From: Flagellimonas sp. CMM7
GTDB lineage: Bacteria; Bacteroidota; Bacteroidia; Flavobacteriales; Flavobacteriaceae
DNA: 64,000 nt
Assembly (NCBI RefSeq): GCF_021390195.1
Contig: NZ_CP090003.1
Location: forward strand, 3,431,501 to 3,495,500
Direction: 5' to 3'
This document shows positions 26,284-35,485 of the stretch, in pieces; the stretch's first letter is position 1; each line of letters begins with the position of its first letter. The notes under the pieces are model-generated. The model did no database searches. It was not told the origin of the DNA and saw nothing but the letters and a program-made list of their open reading frames with translations. A program made the translations under genes and the position numbers.

Positions 26284-26296
26284 TCCAAAGCTAAAT

Positions 26297-26719
26297 TTAC
26301 TTTTGCATTTTTAGATAATAATCAGCAGAGTGTTTTCCGGATCCATAGACCAAGAAAAAAATACACACTAACAAAGCAATTATGGCCAAAATTAAATTTG
26401 AAGTGTTCATTTCTCCTAGGAAGTTGGTTAGAACAGCACCAAATAGAATAGGTAGCTGAGCAAACACTGCCCATCTGGTCAATAACCCAATAACAATTAG
26501 AAACCCTCCTACAAAATGGGCAGGTGCTATGTAATGAAGAAGAATCATGCCCCCTGGCATTTCTTGGAACGGTCTTACAATTTCTGCCATTTGCTCATGG
26601 CTGGTCATAAACTCCACACCTTTTAAAAAAAGAAAAACTCCAAGGGCTACACGTATTAAATCCAGCGGATAATAGGTATGGGAGTTTGCCCATTTGTTTA
26701 AATTCTTTACTGTTCCCAT
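26297..26719 (-). CDS. DoxX-family membrane protein
   Basis: A 140-residue inner-membrane protein with four hydrophobic segments and the DoxX pattern YYPLDLIRVALGVFLFLKG near residue 17, HYIAPAHFVGGFLIVIGL in the middle and a Lys-rich end. DoxX proteins are linked to thiosulfate:quinone oxidoreduction or to general redox partners, but most Bacteroidota copies are uncharacterised. It is convergent with the TonB receptor, with 13 bp between stops. Confidence 0.85.
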   Translation of the reverse strand: MGTVKNLNKWANSHTYYPLDLIRVALGVFLFLKGVEFMTSHEQMAEIVRPFQEMPGGMILLHYIAPAHFVGGFLIVIGLLTRWAVFAQLPILFGAVLTNFLGEMNTSNLILAIIALLVCIFFLVYGSGKHSADYYLKMQK

Positions 26720-26915
26720 GACTAAAAAATTTACAAAGTGAATTTTATAATATACTCATTTTTAATGAGATATGAAAGTTATATCTGTATAAAACTCAAT
26801 TCTAAAATGCAGGATTTTTGCAAATACTACTTAAACTTATGACAAAGTTAAATTAGCAATCCAGCATTAAAACCAGTATTAAAGATGAATAATAACTCAA
26901 ACCATCATCACTGGA

Positions 26916-28781
26916 TTAAAGCCTTTCGAAAAATGGAAACTCATGGATGGGGAGGAGATTGGGCCCAACATTGGAATAGAATATTCTTTCTCTTTTTGGA
27001 GACACTATGTAAAAAGGTATAGAAGGCACAAAAATCTTAGATATGTATTCCTCATAATTATTCATATTTTCATAATTCTCCGCAAGCCCTTGGACTGTTT
27101 CTAAACTACCATTCTCAAAAACATCGGTTACTTTGGAAGGAAATATTCCTTCAGGCAGTTTTGGAACTGCAATGTCAGTTGCCTGTCCATCAAAAATAAA
27201 CTCCATATTGATGTGAGCATCATTAAAATTGCTTAAACGAACCCTACCGACTTCGTAATTTGGAATTCCGTTGAAGGAGATACCGTTATTCTGAAATTGG
27301 TAGGAAATGGTCTGTCCAGGAACAGTAACTGATTTAGGAGGAGCGCCTGCTCCATCAATTCCATAGTTGCTCACCTTCAAAGAGAATATAGTATGGTCAA
27401 AAATATTGGCATAGGAGTAATCGTTATTGTTAACACTGTTTAAAGATGAATTCCAGTAGAGCATGTGTCCACTCATTGTATTAAAATGGTTCTCACTTTC
27501 AAACCCATAAATACTTAAGAAAGGGCTTTGTGATGTGCCATTTACGGTCAAAAAATCATGGATCACATCTGAAGAATTAAAATCCTCGGCACTTAAGGAA
27601 GTCTTAGTGCTTAAATCTTCAATAAATGCCCATTGGTAGCTTCTACCCAAATCTCTGTTATAATACATTATAAAAACCTTGTCGAAACCAAGCTCACTAA
27701 TGGTGAAATTGGTTGAGTAATGTCCGGAGAAGCTATCGTTGTAATAAATCATGGAACTCCAAGGAGTTGTTGCCCTTATGTAAAAACCATCTTCATAATC
27801 GGGTAATGTTAAATCTACAAAGCTTGCTGATGTTGGTGATGACCTTGGAGAGAAACTAATTTCATCACCAACAATCATTTTTGATAGATTTCCATAAACA
27901 TAAAAATTAAATATTTGACTATCGAAATCATCAACAAAAGAGAGGATATATTCTGTGTCATTAGTCATTTCGGTGCTGGTGCAAAGTGTAAGTGTTTCTG
28001 CCTTACCAGAGCTATGGGTAGCATAGTCTATATTGTTACCGTCCGCATCTGATAAAATAGCATGTAATTTCTCGGTTCCTGTTCGTATAAAGCCGCCAGG
28101 GATATTTAAATCCAACACCTTTCTAGCGATTAAGATATTGAGAGAATCTGCAGTGGTATTTCCCAAATCATCCTCCATGACAAATTTTAAAACATTGCTG
28201 CCAAGGGCATAGTTTTCTGTATTTAGATTGAACGAATGTGAGGAAGTATTTTCAAAGGTAGCCACTGGTTCGTTATCAAGAAAAACCTCCACTTTTGACA
28301 CACTAGAAAATTCATCTGTGATGTCAGGGACAATTAGTTGTGTTCCGCAAATTTTTTGATTCTCCTGGATGCCCTCCAAAGATAGAGTAGGACCAGAATT
28401 GTCAACTTTAACATTGAGAACCCTTGTGCCAATAACTTTATTTTGAAATAGCACCTCAATTTTTAATTGATGGTTTCCTTCAAGATATGCTTTGGGATCA
28501 ATAGAAAATTGGTAAGGAGGTGAGGAAAAGGTATTAATTAGGTCTTCATCCAAGTAGACATTTAGCAGATTAATTGTGTTATCGTCAGGAAGATTAACTG
28601 TAATGTTTGAGCCTGATAAAACCGCGTTTTCAAGAATACTGATTTGAATATCACTTGAATTTAGATTAGGTTCATTATTATCGGTTTCACTTTCTTCAGA
28701 ACCACAAGAAACCACTAGTAAAACTAGAACAGCACAAATGAAAGGAGTAAGAGGAGATTTCGATTTGGAAAAACTAAACAT
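26916..28781 (-). CDS. Large lipoprotein with Ig-like repeats, unknown function
   Basis: A 621-residue lipoprotein: lipobox VVSC (cysteine near residue 26) followed by an acidic Asn/Glu linker (GSEESETDNNEPN). Residues about 45-130 and 130-220 look like two Ig-like (Big) modules (INLLNVYLDEDLINTF, SKVEVFLDNEPVATFENT). Residues 225-621 form a region I do not recognise, rich in aromatic residues and short strands, ending PIHEFPFFERL. It is likely exposed on the cell surface or in the periplasm. It is single and divergent from the membrane cyclase gene. Confidence 0.7.
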   Translation of the reverse strand: MFSFSKSKSPLTPFICAVLVLLVVSCGSEESETDNNEPNLNSSDIQISILENAVLSGSNITVNLPDDNTINLLNVYLDEDLINTFSSPPYQFSIDPKAYLEGNHQLKIEVLFQNKVIGTRVLNVKVDNSGPTLSLEGIQENQKICGTQLIVPDITDEFSSVSKVEVFLDNEPVATFENTSSHSFNLNTENYALGSNVLKFVMEDDLGNTTADSLNILIARKVLDLNIPGGFIRTGTEKLHAILSDADGNNIDYATHSSGKAETLTLCTSTEMTNDTEYILSFVDDFDSQIFNFYVYGNLSKMIVGDEISFSPRSSPTSASFVDLTLPDYEDGFYIRATTPWSSMIYYNDSFSGHYSTNFTISELGFDKVFIMYYNRDLGRSYQWAFIEDLSTKTSLSAEDFNSSDVIHDFLTVNGTSQSPFLSIYGFESENHFNTMSGHMLYWNSSLNSVNNNDYSYANIFDHTIFSLKVSNYGIDGAGAPPKSVTVPGQTISYQFQNNGISFNGIPNYEVGRVRLSNFNDAHINMEFIFDGQATDIAVPKLPEGIFPSKVTDVFENGSLETVQGLAENYENMNNYEEYISKIFVPSIPFYIVSPKRERIFYSNVGPNLLPIHEFPFFERL

Positions 28782-28948
28782 GGATTATTATTTGGTTGAG
28801 ATTTCGAAATAACAAAAATAGTTTCTTGTAGGATAAAAGAAACGATAAAAAGGAAAATTATACTTTTAAAAGTACAGGAAGTATTATATCTCTTCTTGTC
28901 AAAAGTTAAACCTCGTTTTGACACTACTTTGAGTATATTTAATACAAT

Positions 28949-30037
28949 ATGATACATCCCAGATATATAAGATATAGTAAACAAGCATTGCTCTTTGCAG
29001 TTATTTGGCTATTGTTTGGTTTTATATACAGTATGATAGAGCAAGGAATCTTGGGTGATTTGGATTACTACCCGTCAACGAAGAACCGATACGACTTTGA
29101 AAGTTCTCTTATATATTCTTGTTTTGGAAGTTTTCTTATTGGGTTCATCCACGGTTGGATAGAAGTATCTTGGCTGAACAAAAAATTTGGTAAAAACCCA
29201 TTCTGGATCAAAATAGTACTGAAAACGTTGTTTTACTTGCTCTTCATCATTTTGTTTCTTAGCGTATTGTCCTTGGCAGTAAATTCCAATCGCTTTGATG
29301 CCTCTTTGTTCAGTCCGGAAGTAATACAAAGTCTCTGGTTCTTTATTGGTAATTTCTCTTTTTGGAGTGTGGTAGTTTTTATTGGATTTGGCTTAACGGT
29401 TGCAATGCTATTTGCCGAACTAGCTTCGTACTTGGGGGACAACATTTTCTTAAACTTCTTATTTGGAAAATACCACACACCCAGGAAAGAAATGAGGATG
29501 TTCATGTTTTTGGATATGAAATCTTCCACTACCATCGCAGAAAAAATTGGCCATGCCAAGTATTTTGAGTTATTGAAGGATTGTTATGCAGATATGTCCA
29601 ATGCCATACTGGAAACTTCAGGGGAGATCTATCAATATGTGGGGGATGAAATTGTGGTTTCGTGGCCTGAAAAAACAGGGCTCTACAAAAATAATTGTAT
29701 TGAATGCTTTTCTCTTATTGCAAAGACTTTTGAAAAAAGAAAAAACCATTACACCCAAAAATATGGAGATGTACCTCTCTTTAGAGCGGGGTTTCATATG
29801 GGACTTGTGACTACCGGGGAAATAGGAGTCGTAAAAAAGGAAATCATCTATACAGGAGATATTTTGAATACCACAGCGAGAATACAGGGAGAATGCAACA
29901 CTTACAAAACAATGGTTTTAATTTCTGAACAGTTGGTAAATAAATTGGATTGCAACAAGTCTTTCTGGTTTAAGAAAGTTGCCAAACTGCAATTGCGAGG
30001 AAAAAAGGAGTTAATTCAGTTATATACTTTAAACTAG
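28949..30037 (+). CDS. Membrane-bound class III adenylate/guanylate cyclase
   Basis: A 362-residue protein. Residues 11-157 hold about four to five membrane helices; residues 180-362 are a class III cyclase domain. The two metal-binding aspartates are D189 (MFMFLDMKSSTTIAE) and D233 (YQYVGDEIVVSW), and the late motif IIYTGDILNTTARIQ contains the Asn/Arg transition-state pair. It should make cAMP or cGMP at the cytoplasmic face in response to a membrane cue; the nucleotide cannot be decided. Its stop shares the palindrome CTAG with the stop of the convergent GNAT gene (4-bp overlap). Confidence 0.88.
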   Translation: MIHPRYIRYSKQALLFAVIWLLFGFIYSMIEQGILGDLDYYPSTKNRYDFESSLIYSCFGSFLIGFIHGWIEVSWLNKKFGKNPFWIKIVLKTLFYLLFIILFLSVLSLAVNSNRFDASLFSPEVIQSLWFFIGNFSFWSVVVFIGFGLTVAMLFAELASYLGDNIFLNFLFGKYHTPRKEMRMFMFLDMKSSTTIAEKIGHAKYFELLKDCYADMSNAILETSGEIYQYVGDEIVVSWPEKTGLYKNNCIECFSLIAKTFEKRKNHYTQKYGDVPLFRAGFHMGLVTTGEIGVVKKEIIYTGDILNTTARIQGECNTYKTMVLISEQLVNKLDCNKSFWFKKVAKLQLRGKKELIQLYTLN

Positions 30038-30510
30038 GCCAATAGATCTAATTCCATTTGAATATCACTACGTTCATAAGGAGAAGTGGCTCCAACTATT
30101 TCAGTAAATCCCAATTTACGGTACAGGCCTATAGCAGGCTTTAATACTCTATTGCTTTCCAAAAATATTTTTTTTGCTCCTAAGGATTTTGCTTTTTCAA
30201 TGATATGGTTACCCAACAGTTTTCCTATGCCTTTGCCTTGAGTCTTAGGAGATACTCCCATTTTTGCCAATTCATAATCAAACCCCTTATGTGTAGTTTT
30301 TATTAAAGCACATACTCCCACAGGTTCTTCGTTAAGCAAGGCAACAGCTATATAACCTCCCTTGTCCAAAATGTATTCCTTGGGATGGTTGAGCGAAATG
30401 CGGTCCATTTCCTCCATCTTGAAATACTTGGTTATCCATTCCTCATTAAGTGTTTTAAATGCACTACGATAAGCTTCTGAAAAGGGAACTATTTTAGTTA
30501 ATTCACTCAT
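30034..30510 (-). CDS. GNAT-family N-acetyltransferase
   Basis: A 158-residue GNAT enzyme. The acetyl-CoA pyrophosphate loop is VSPKTQGKGIGKLLGNHII (about residues 86-104), followed by KKIFLESNRVLKPAIGLYRKLGFTE. The acceptor substrate is unknown. It ends inside the stop codon of the cyclase gene on the other strand. No partner gene is evident. Confidence 0.88.
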   Translation of the reverse strand: MSELTKIVPFSEAYRSAFKTLNEEWITKYFKMEEMDRISLNHPKEYILDKGGYIAVALLNEEPVGVCALIKTTHKGFDYELAKMGVSPKTQGKGIGKLLGNHIIEKAKSLGAKKIFLESNRVLKPAIGLYRKLGFTEIVGATSPYERSDIQMELDLLA

Positions 30511-30637
30511 AATGTGTTACAAAAACAATGATTTTAGAGAACAAAAATAAGAGGAAATCCAGGAAAATCTGTAGGAAGGTAAATTTATCCTGACCGGTTT
30601 TTTAATATTAAATAGCCAATTTTTTTTGATTAGTAAC

Positions 30638-30698
30638 GTTTATTAACTGGTAAACTCTGTTTTTTAACGATAAAATTGGTTTTTTACCGATGAAATAT
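30638..30698 (+). promoter_or_regulatory. Three phased direct repeats upstream of the PorP/SprF gene
   Basis: Within the 311-bp gap between the GNAT gene and the PorP/SprF gene, a unit of about 20 bp occurs three times: GTTTATTAACTGGTAAACTC from 30638, GTTTTTTAACGATAAAATTG from 30659 and GTTTTTTACCGATGAAATAT from 30679. Spacings are 21 and 20 bp, two helical turns. The first copy contains the dyad GTTTA-N8-TAAAC. They lie 124-184 bp upstream of the start codon. This pattern suits a row of regulator binding sites. Nothing else was recognised in the gap. Confidence 0.5.
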
Positions 30699-30821
30699 GT
30701 AATATTACTTTAAAGTTAATAGTAAAACTCTTACAAGCATCCCAAATCTTGCTAATGAGACTAGACAAAAAATACATACCTGGTTCCCTCAGGTTATTTA
30801 ACCTACAAACACCATTTAGCT

Positions 30822-32600
30822 ATGGACGTAAAACTACCCCTATTTTACAAACGCATTACTTTGTTCCGTTTTGAACGGATTTTTTACTTGATAATACCAT
30901 GTTTGTTTTTCGGTGAGGTAAATGCTCAGGAGAACAATCCGTATGTCAGTTATGATGTGCCATTCCAGAATTTATTAAAATTCAACCGGTTTTTGATTAA
31001 TCCTACCTTTTCTGCAGTAAGGGAGGATAAGTCTTATGTAAACCTTTTTCATAGAAGTCAAGGTTCAGACTTTAACGATAACAACCAAAATTATTTTTTG
31101 AGCTATAGCGGCAAGATTAATGATCGTGTTGGTATGGGAGTAAGTCTCTACAATCAGCAAGAGGGTGTTATTTCTAATCTAGGTGTTATGGCCAATTATT
31201 CCCATGGCATTCAATTAGGTCAAAAGAGTAACCTTAGTTTTGGAGTTAACATACCCTATTATGTGAGCAGTTTTGATCCAGATAGAGCTGTTGCCTTAGA
31301 TGATGATCCCTTGTTGAACGATGCTACCCAAAATTCAATTATATCATTCCAACCAGGGCTTAATCTTTCTTTTGGAAAATTTGATTTTGGAGTATTTGCG
31401 CAAAACTTAGTGGATTACAACATTAAATCTGGAAAATCTTTGACTGAATTTAATGAGAAGACCTTTTCAGGACATATTCAATTTGCACACGAGTTTAAAA
31501 ACGGTGCTGGGATTTTTGAGGATGGAAGATTACTACCTCTTGCAAGAGCTCGTTTTGAAGGTAGTGAAGATCCAATTTTTGGTGGAGGTCTTATATTGGA
31601 TCTACCCAAATTGGGCTGGATTCAAGGTGGTTATGATCAGTTCTATGGTGCTTCCGCGGGAACAGGTTTTAATTTAAACAGAAGACTTTCATTTGGTTAC
31701 AATTTTGAAAAAAATGTAAATAATAACATTATAGATTTAGGCGTAACACATGAAATATCCATAGCGTTCTCTTTTGTTCCATCGCTGACCAGAAATACAT
31801 TGGCTTCCAATGAGGAGGGATCCACACAAAAACCTATAGAAGGAACTTTTGTTTCTGATATCAAGGAAAGTAAAAAATCAAAAAAGAGCAAGTTGAATGC
31901 TGAAACCACCCTACGTCCAACCAATAAAGAAGATTTGGCTTTTTGGGAAGAACAGGTTAAAACCTTAAAGGCGCAACAAGATGATAATTATGCTGTCATC
32001 AGCGAATTGCTTTTTAAAATGGATTCCTTGGAACAGCATAGACAACGTGATCTGGAGAAGCGTTTTGAAATGGTGATGCGCATGGTAGAGCGCAAAACGG
32101 ATAACAAGTTACCGGATATTGAGGTTAAGGCGCAAAAACTGTTTTTAGCAAAAAATAATGATTTAGATTCAATTGCCAAATCTTTTGAAACAACCAGTTT
32201 GGCTGAAAATTCAAACACCAAAAAAATACAACAGAAGACAGAGAAGAAGAAAGAGAATGGAGCTTTTACGGGAGGAGCTTTTAAACCAATTGAAAAGTTC
32301 ATCAATTTGGATGGAGTAGGCAAAGGACATTACATTGTGGCCAACGTTTTTAAAAATGAACGTTACCTGAAAAGCTTTATGGAAAAACTTAAAGCCAAAG
32401 GCTTGAATGTAAAATCATTCAAAAACCCAGATAACAACCTCAATTATGTGTATCTGGCTAAATATCAGGAGAATGAGGATGCTTATGCTGCTTACCGTTC
32501 ACAAATGAAAGGTAAGTATACCGATGAAATTTGGATTATGCATGTGGATAACCCACGTTATTCCAACTGGGCAGATACCAAGTTTCAAGATAATGAGTAG
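30822..32600 (+). CDS. PorP/SprF-family outer-membrane protein with C-terminal SPOR-like domain
   Basis: A 592-residue protein. After a signal peptide ending at VNAQ (about residue 36), residues 40-310 have the PorP/SprF (type IX secretion) barrel pattern (LLKFNRFLINPTFSAVRED, YFLSYSGKINDRVGMGVSLY, HEISIAFSFVP). Residues 330-480 are a Lys/Glu-rich, partly coiled-coil linker (KTLKAQQDDNYAVISELLFK). Residues about 505-592 (GKGHYIVANVFKNERYLKSF, MEKLKAKGLNVKSF) look like a SPOR-type peptidoglycan-binding module. PorP/SprF proteins help secrete or anchor type IX substrates; normally a giant adhesin gene is adjacent, and here none is. Confidence 0.8.
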   Translation: MDVKLPLFYKRITLFRFERIFYLIIPCLFFGEVNAQENNPYVSYDVPFQNLLKFNRFLINPTFSAVREDKSYVNLFHRSQGSDFNDNNQNYFLSYSGKINDRVGMGVSLYNQQEGVISNLGVMANYSHGIQLGQKSNLSFGVNIPYYVSSFDPDRAVALDDDPLLNDATQNSIISFQPGLNLSFGKFDFGVFAQNLVDYNIKSGKSLTEFNEKTFSGHIQFAHEFKNGAGIFEDGRLLPLARARFEGSEDPIFGGGLILDLPKLGWIQGGYDQFYGASAGTGFNLNRRLSFGYNFEKNVNNNIIDLGVTHEISIAFSFVPSLTRNTLASNEEGSTQKPIEGTFVSDIKESKKSKKSKLNAETTLRPTNKEDLAFWEEQVKTLKAQQDDNYAVISELLFKMDSLEQHRQRDLEKRFEMVMRMVERKTDNKLPDIEVKAQKLFLAKNNDLDSIAKSFETTSLAENSNTKKIQQKTEKKKENGAFTGGAFKPIEKFINLDGVGKGHYIVANVFKNERYLKSFMEKLKAKGLNVKSFKNPDNNLNYVYLAKYQENEDAYAAYRSQMKGKYTDEIWIMHVDNPRYSNWADTKFQDNE

Positions 32601-32608
32601 TTAAATTC

Positions 32609-33223
32609 TTAGTTTTTACCGGAATTCTTCATCTTTTGGGCGATGGCTTGGCTAGCTGGGTCCTGCCGCTCTGAAAGTTCCGAAGTGATTTTAGGGTGAT
32701 CTTCAACCCGTGTTTGAGAAAGTTTATATGCGGCTTGAATGTCATTGATCTCAATCTGAAAACCTATTATTCCTTTAACCTGTCTTAGTGTTTTGGGAGA
32801 CATATCATGAAGAGAAATAGGGTTTTTCGAGCCCTTTTCATATTTATCTACCAGTTTGTGAAGAGATATCATGGTCTCTTCTTCATTAAGAATTTTCAAT
32901 TTGCCATACACATGCACGGCTATATAATTCCAGGTAGGCACTTCTTCTTCTTTATACCAAGAAGAGGATACATAAGCATGAGGGCCGTTAAAAATACATA
33001 GGACTTCCGCACTAGTATCAAAAGCTTTTCCTTGAGGGTTAGCCTTTGCAATATGCCCTACCAGAATATCTTTTCCATTGTTGCCTTTGTCTAGTTCTAA
33101 AGGAATATGGGAGGCCCAAGGTTTCCCATCAACTTGGTTTATTAAAATACCAAAGCTGTTATGAACCAAAAAATCTTTGATTTCCGCTAAGTTTTCGTTT
33201 TTATAATAATGGGGAATGTACAT
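32609..33223 (-). CDS. PaiB-family FMN-binding negative regulator
   Basis: A 204-residue protein of the PaiB family (split-barrel FMN-binding fold), recognised from MYIPHYYKNENLAEIKDFLVHN, the central VLCIFNGPHAYVSSSWYKEE and VPTWNYIAVHVYGKLKI, and the later GIIGFQIEINDIQAAYKLSQ. Family members are called transcriptional repressors in Bacillus (with PaiA) but are probably flavin- or heme-binding enzymes. No PaiA-like partner is adjacent. It converges on the PorP/SprF gene with 8 bp between. Confidence 0.9.
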   Translation of the reverse strand: MYIPHYYKNENLAEIKDFLVHNSFGILINQVDGKPWASHIPLELDKGNNGKDILVGHIAKANPQGKAFDTSAEVLCIFNGPHAYVSSSWYKEEEVPTWNYIAVHVYGKLKILNEEETMISLHKLVDKYEKGSKNPISLHDMSPKTLRQVKGIIGFQIEINDIQAAYKLSQTRVEDHPKITSELSERQDPASQAIAQKMKNSGKN

Positions 33224-33334
33224 TTTGGGAATTTAGTTTTAGAAAACATTTTGTTCTTCGTGCATTGGAATGAAGTTATACAACAAGACTCAAAAAAAAG
33301 TGACTTTGGATTTGTTTGGAAACTGTTTATTTAG

Positions 33335-35365
33335 TTATTCAGGTTTTTTATATTTTTCAAACCAAGCCAAAATACCAGCAATCTTTGCAATAAGATTGCT
33401 TGGTTTATTTGCAATACCGTGAGAAGCGCCAGGGATACGAACCATTGCAGTTTCCACACCTTCAAGTTTTAAGGCCGTATAAAATTGTTCTGACTCGGCA
33501 ATTGGAGTTCTATAATCTTCTTCTCCAGTAAGCAACATGGTCGGCGTTGTTACATTGGCCACATAGGATAAGGGAGAACGTCTAAAATAGTTCTCCGGAT
33601 CTTCCCAAGGCTTTTTGCCAAACCAATACTTAGAGAAAAAGGCAGCACCATCTGCATAAAGAACAAAGCTTGTCCAGTTAATTACTGGTTTAGCCACTAC
33701 AGCTGCTTTAAATCGGTCTGTTTTACCAACAATCCATGCTGTTAACACGCCACCGCCGCTACCACCGGTAACAAAAAGATTTTTATCATCTATTGAGCCT
33801 TTTTTAATTACTGCATCTACACCGGACATTAAATCTTCATAGTCGTGGTTAGGATAATCATGATGAATCAAGTTGCCAAATTCCTCCCCATAGCTTGTAC
33901 TCCCTCGTGGATTACAGTATAGCACTACATAACCTGCCGCTGCATAGGCTTGGATTTCCGCGGAGTACACAGAACCATAACTGGCAAAAGGGCCTCCATG
34001 AATCTCTAGAATAAAGGGATATTTTTTAGACGGGTCAAAATTTGGTGGTGTTACGACCCAACCTTGAATTTTTCTTTGATCATAAGATGACTCCCACCAG
34101 ATTTCTTCTACATCCCCTAGATTTTTAAATGAGAACAAATCATCATTGACAAAAGTTACTCTTTTAGAACTCTTTTTGTCGTAGACCCCTAAATCAGCAG
34201 GATGTTGGGTGTTGCCTAAGGTATAAGCCAATTTATCTGAATTGGAAACAGTATATGTGGCTGCGTTATATGGTCTACCTAGGGATAATCCTCCCAAACC
34301 TTCAACTTTGGTAGTAATAGAACCAGAAAGAGTCATATGACCAATTTTGGTATCCCCTTTATCATCATATTGAAAATACAGCCCTTTTCCGTCTTTTGCC
34401 CATTGAATGTTGCCAATGTTTCTATCAAAACCATTGGATACTTGCTTGGAATTACCTCCAGAAACATCCATAACATAAAGTTTATTTAGTTGATATCCTT
34501 GCAATTTGTCATCAAGTCCTGTATAGGCAATTTTAGTTCCATCTGGAGATAGTGTAGGTGATTGGTCCGGGCCATATCTATCGGTAAGCGCTGTAACCTT
34601 GTTGTTTGCCAAATTCAACTCATATATTTCACTATTGTTCGGTTCAAAGGCTTCATCAGGATTAAAATTAGCCGAAAAATATAGTTTGCTTCCATCTTTT
34701 GACCAAATTGGTTTGCCGTGGTCATAGGCTGTATTTGTCAATTGTTTTGGTGTACCTCCAGTTATTGGTAGTGTAAAGAGCTGCATGTTTCCTCCTTTAA
34801 TATAGCCTTGACCATCTCCACGGTAATTTAGTTTGTTAATATAAGTTGGAGGTTTGTTCCACTTAGCACCTTCAGGTTTTGCCGGCATTTTTATTATAGA
34901 CTCTTCTTTTTTGGGCACAAACATATTGAAGGCTACGTACCTGTCATCATGGGACCATGAAATCTGTCCTGGAGCTTTTGGGGTATTGGTCAATGGAGCA
35001 GTCTCCTTGGTATCCATCCACATAAGATATAGTTTCATTTTACTATCCTCACCATTGGACATAAAAACTATTTTTTTTCCGTCATGAGACCACCTGGGGG
35101 AGAAATCATTTTGGTTTCCCGTGGTCAAAGGGCGATTGTTGGAACCATCAAAATTGACCATCCAAAGATTGGAAAGATTCCTATCAGTCATGACATCTTT
35201 AAAGTTTCGGACATAGATAATTTTGTTTCCATCCGGAGAGATTTGCGGGTCAGAAACATATTCCATGTTAAAAATGTCGATAAGTTCAAGATTGGATTTG
35301 GTTTGACCAAACGCAATTTGTCCTAGAAACAAGAGGACTATAATACCTTTTAAAGTTGTTTTCAA
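33335..35365 (-). CDS. S9-family prolyl oligopeptidase-type peptidase
   Basis: A 676-residue exported serine peptidase. A signal peptide ends near IAFG/Q21. Residues about 25-400 form a beta-propeller of WD-like blades (ISPDGNKIIYVRN, FSPRWSHDGKKIVFM, TLSPDGTKIAYTG). The C-terminal alpha/beta-hydrolase carries the triad S536 (GGSGGGVL), D617 (TGEEDYRTP) and H649 (GASHG). It belongs to the acylaminoacyl-peptidase/dipeptidyl-peptidase branch and would cut short peptides in the periplasm. It is single; uptake partners are not adjacent. Confidence 0.93.
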   Translation of the reverse strand: MKTTLKGIIVLLFLGQIAFGQTKSNLELIDIFNMEYVSDPQISPDGNKIIYVRNFKDVMTDRNLSNLWMVNFDGSNNRPLTTGNQNDFSPRWSHDGKKIVFMSNGEDSKMKLYLMWMDTKETAPLTNTPKAPGQISWSHDDRYVAFNMFVPKKEESIIKMPAKPEGAKWNKPPTYINKLNYRGDGQGYIKGGNMQLFTLPITGGTPKQLTNTAYDHGKPIWSKDGSKLYFSANFNPDEAFEPNNSEIYELNLANNKVTALTDRYGPDQSPTLSPDGTKIAYTGLDDKLQGYQLNKLYVMDVSGGNSKQVSNGFDRNIGNIQWAKDGKGLYFQYDDKGDTKIGHMTLSGSITTKVEGLGGLSLGRPYNAATYTVSNSDKLAYTLGNTQHPADLGVYDKKSSKRVTFVNDDLFSFKNLGDVEEIWWESSYDQRKIQGWVVTPPNFDPSKKYPFILEIHGGPFASYGSVYSAEIQAYAAAGYVVLYCNPRGSTSYGEEFGNLIHHDYPNHDYEDLMSGVDAVIKKGSIDDKNLFVTGGSGGGVLTAWIVGKTDRFKAAVVAKPVINWTSFVLYADGAAFFSKYWFGKKPWEDPENYFRRSPLSYVANVTTPTMLLTGEEDYRTPIAESEQFYTALKLEGVETAMVRIPGASHGIANKPSNLIAKIAGILAWFEKYKKPE

Positions 35366-35485
35366 AGTGATTGATTTAAGAAATTTTAAGAGCAGTTAAG
35401 ATACATATTAAATCAATGATGGAATTCTTTGCGAACTACTTTTTTAGGCTTCACTTAAAACCCAATTATTGAAGTTTGTTCGTTG

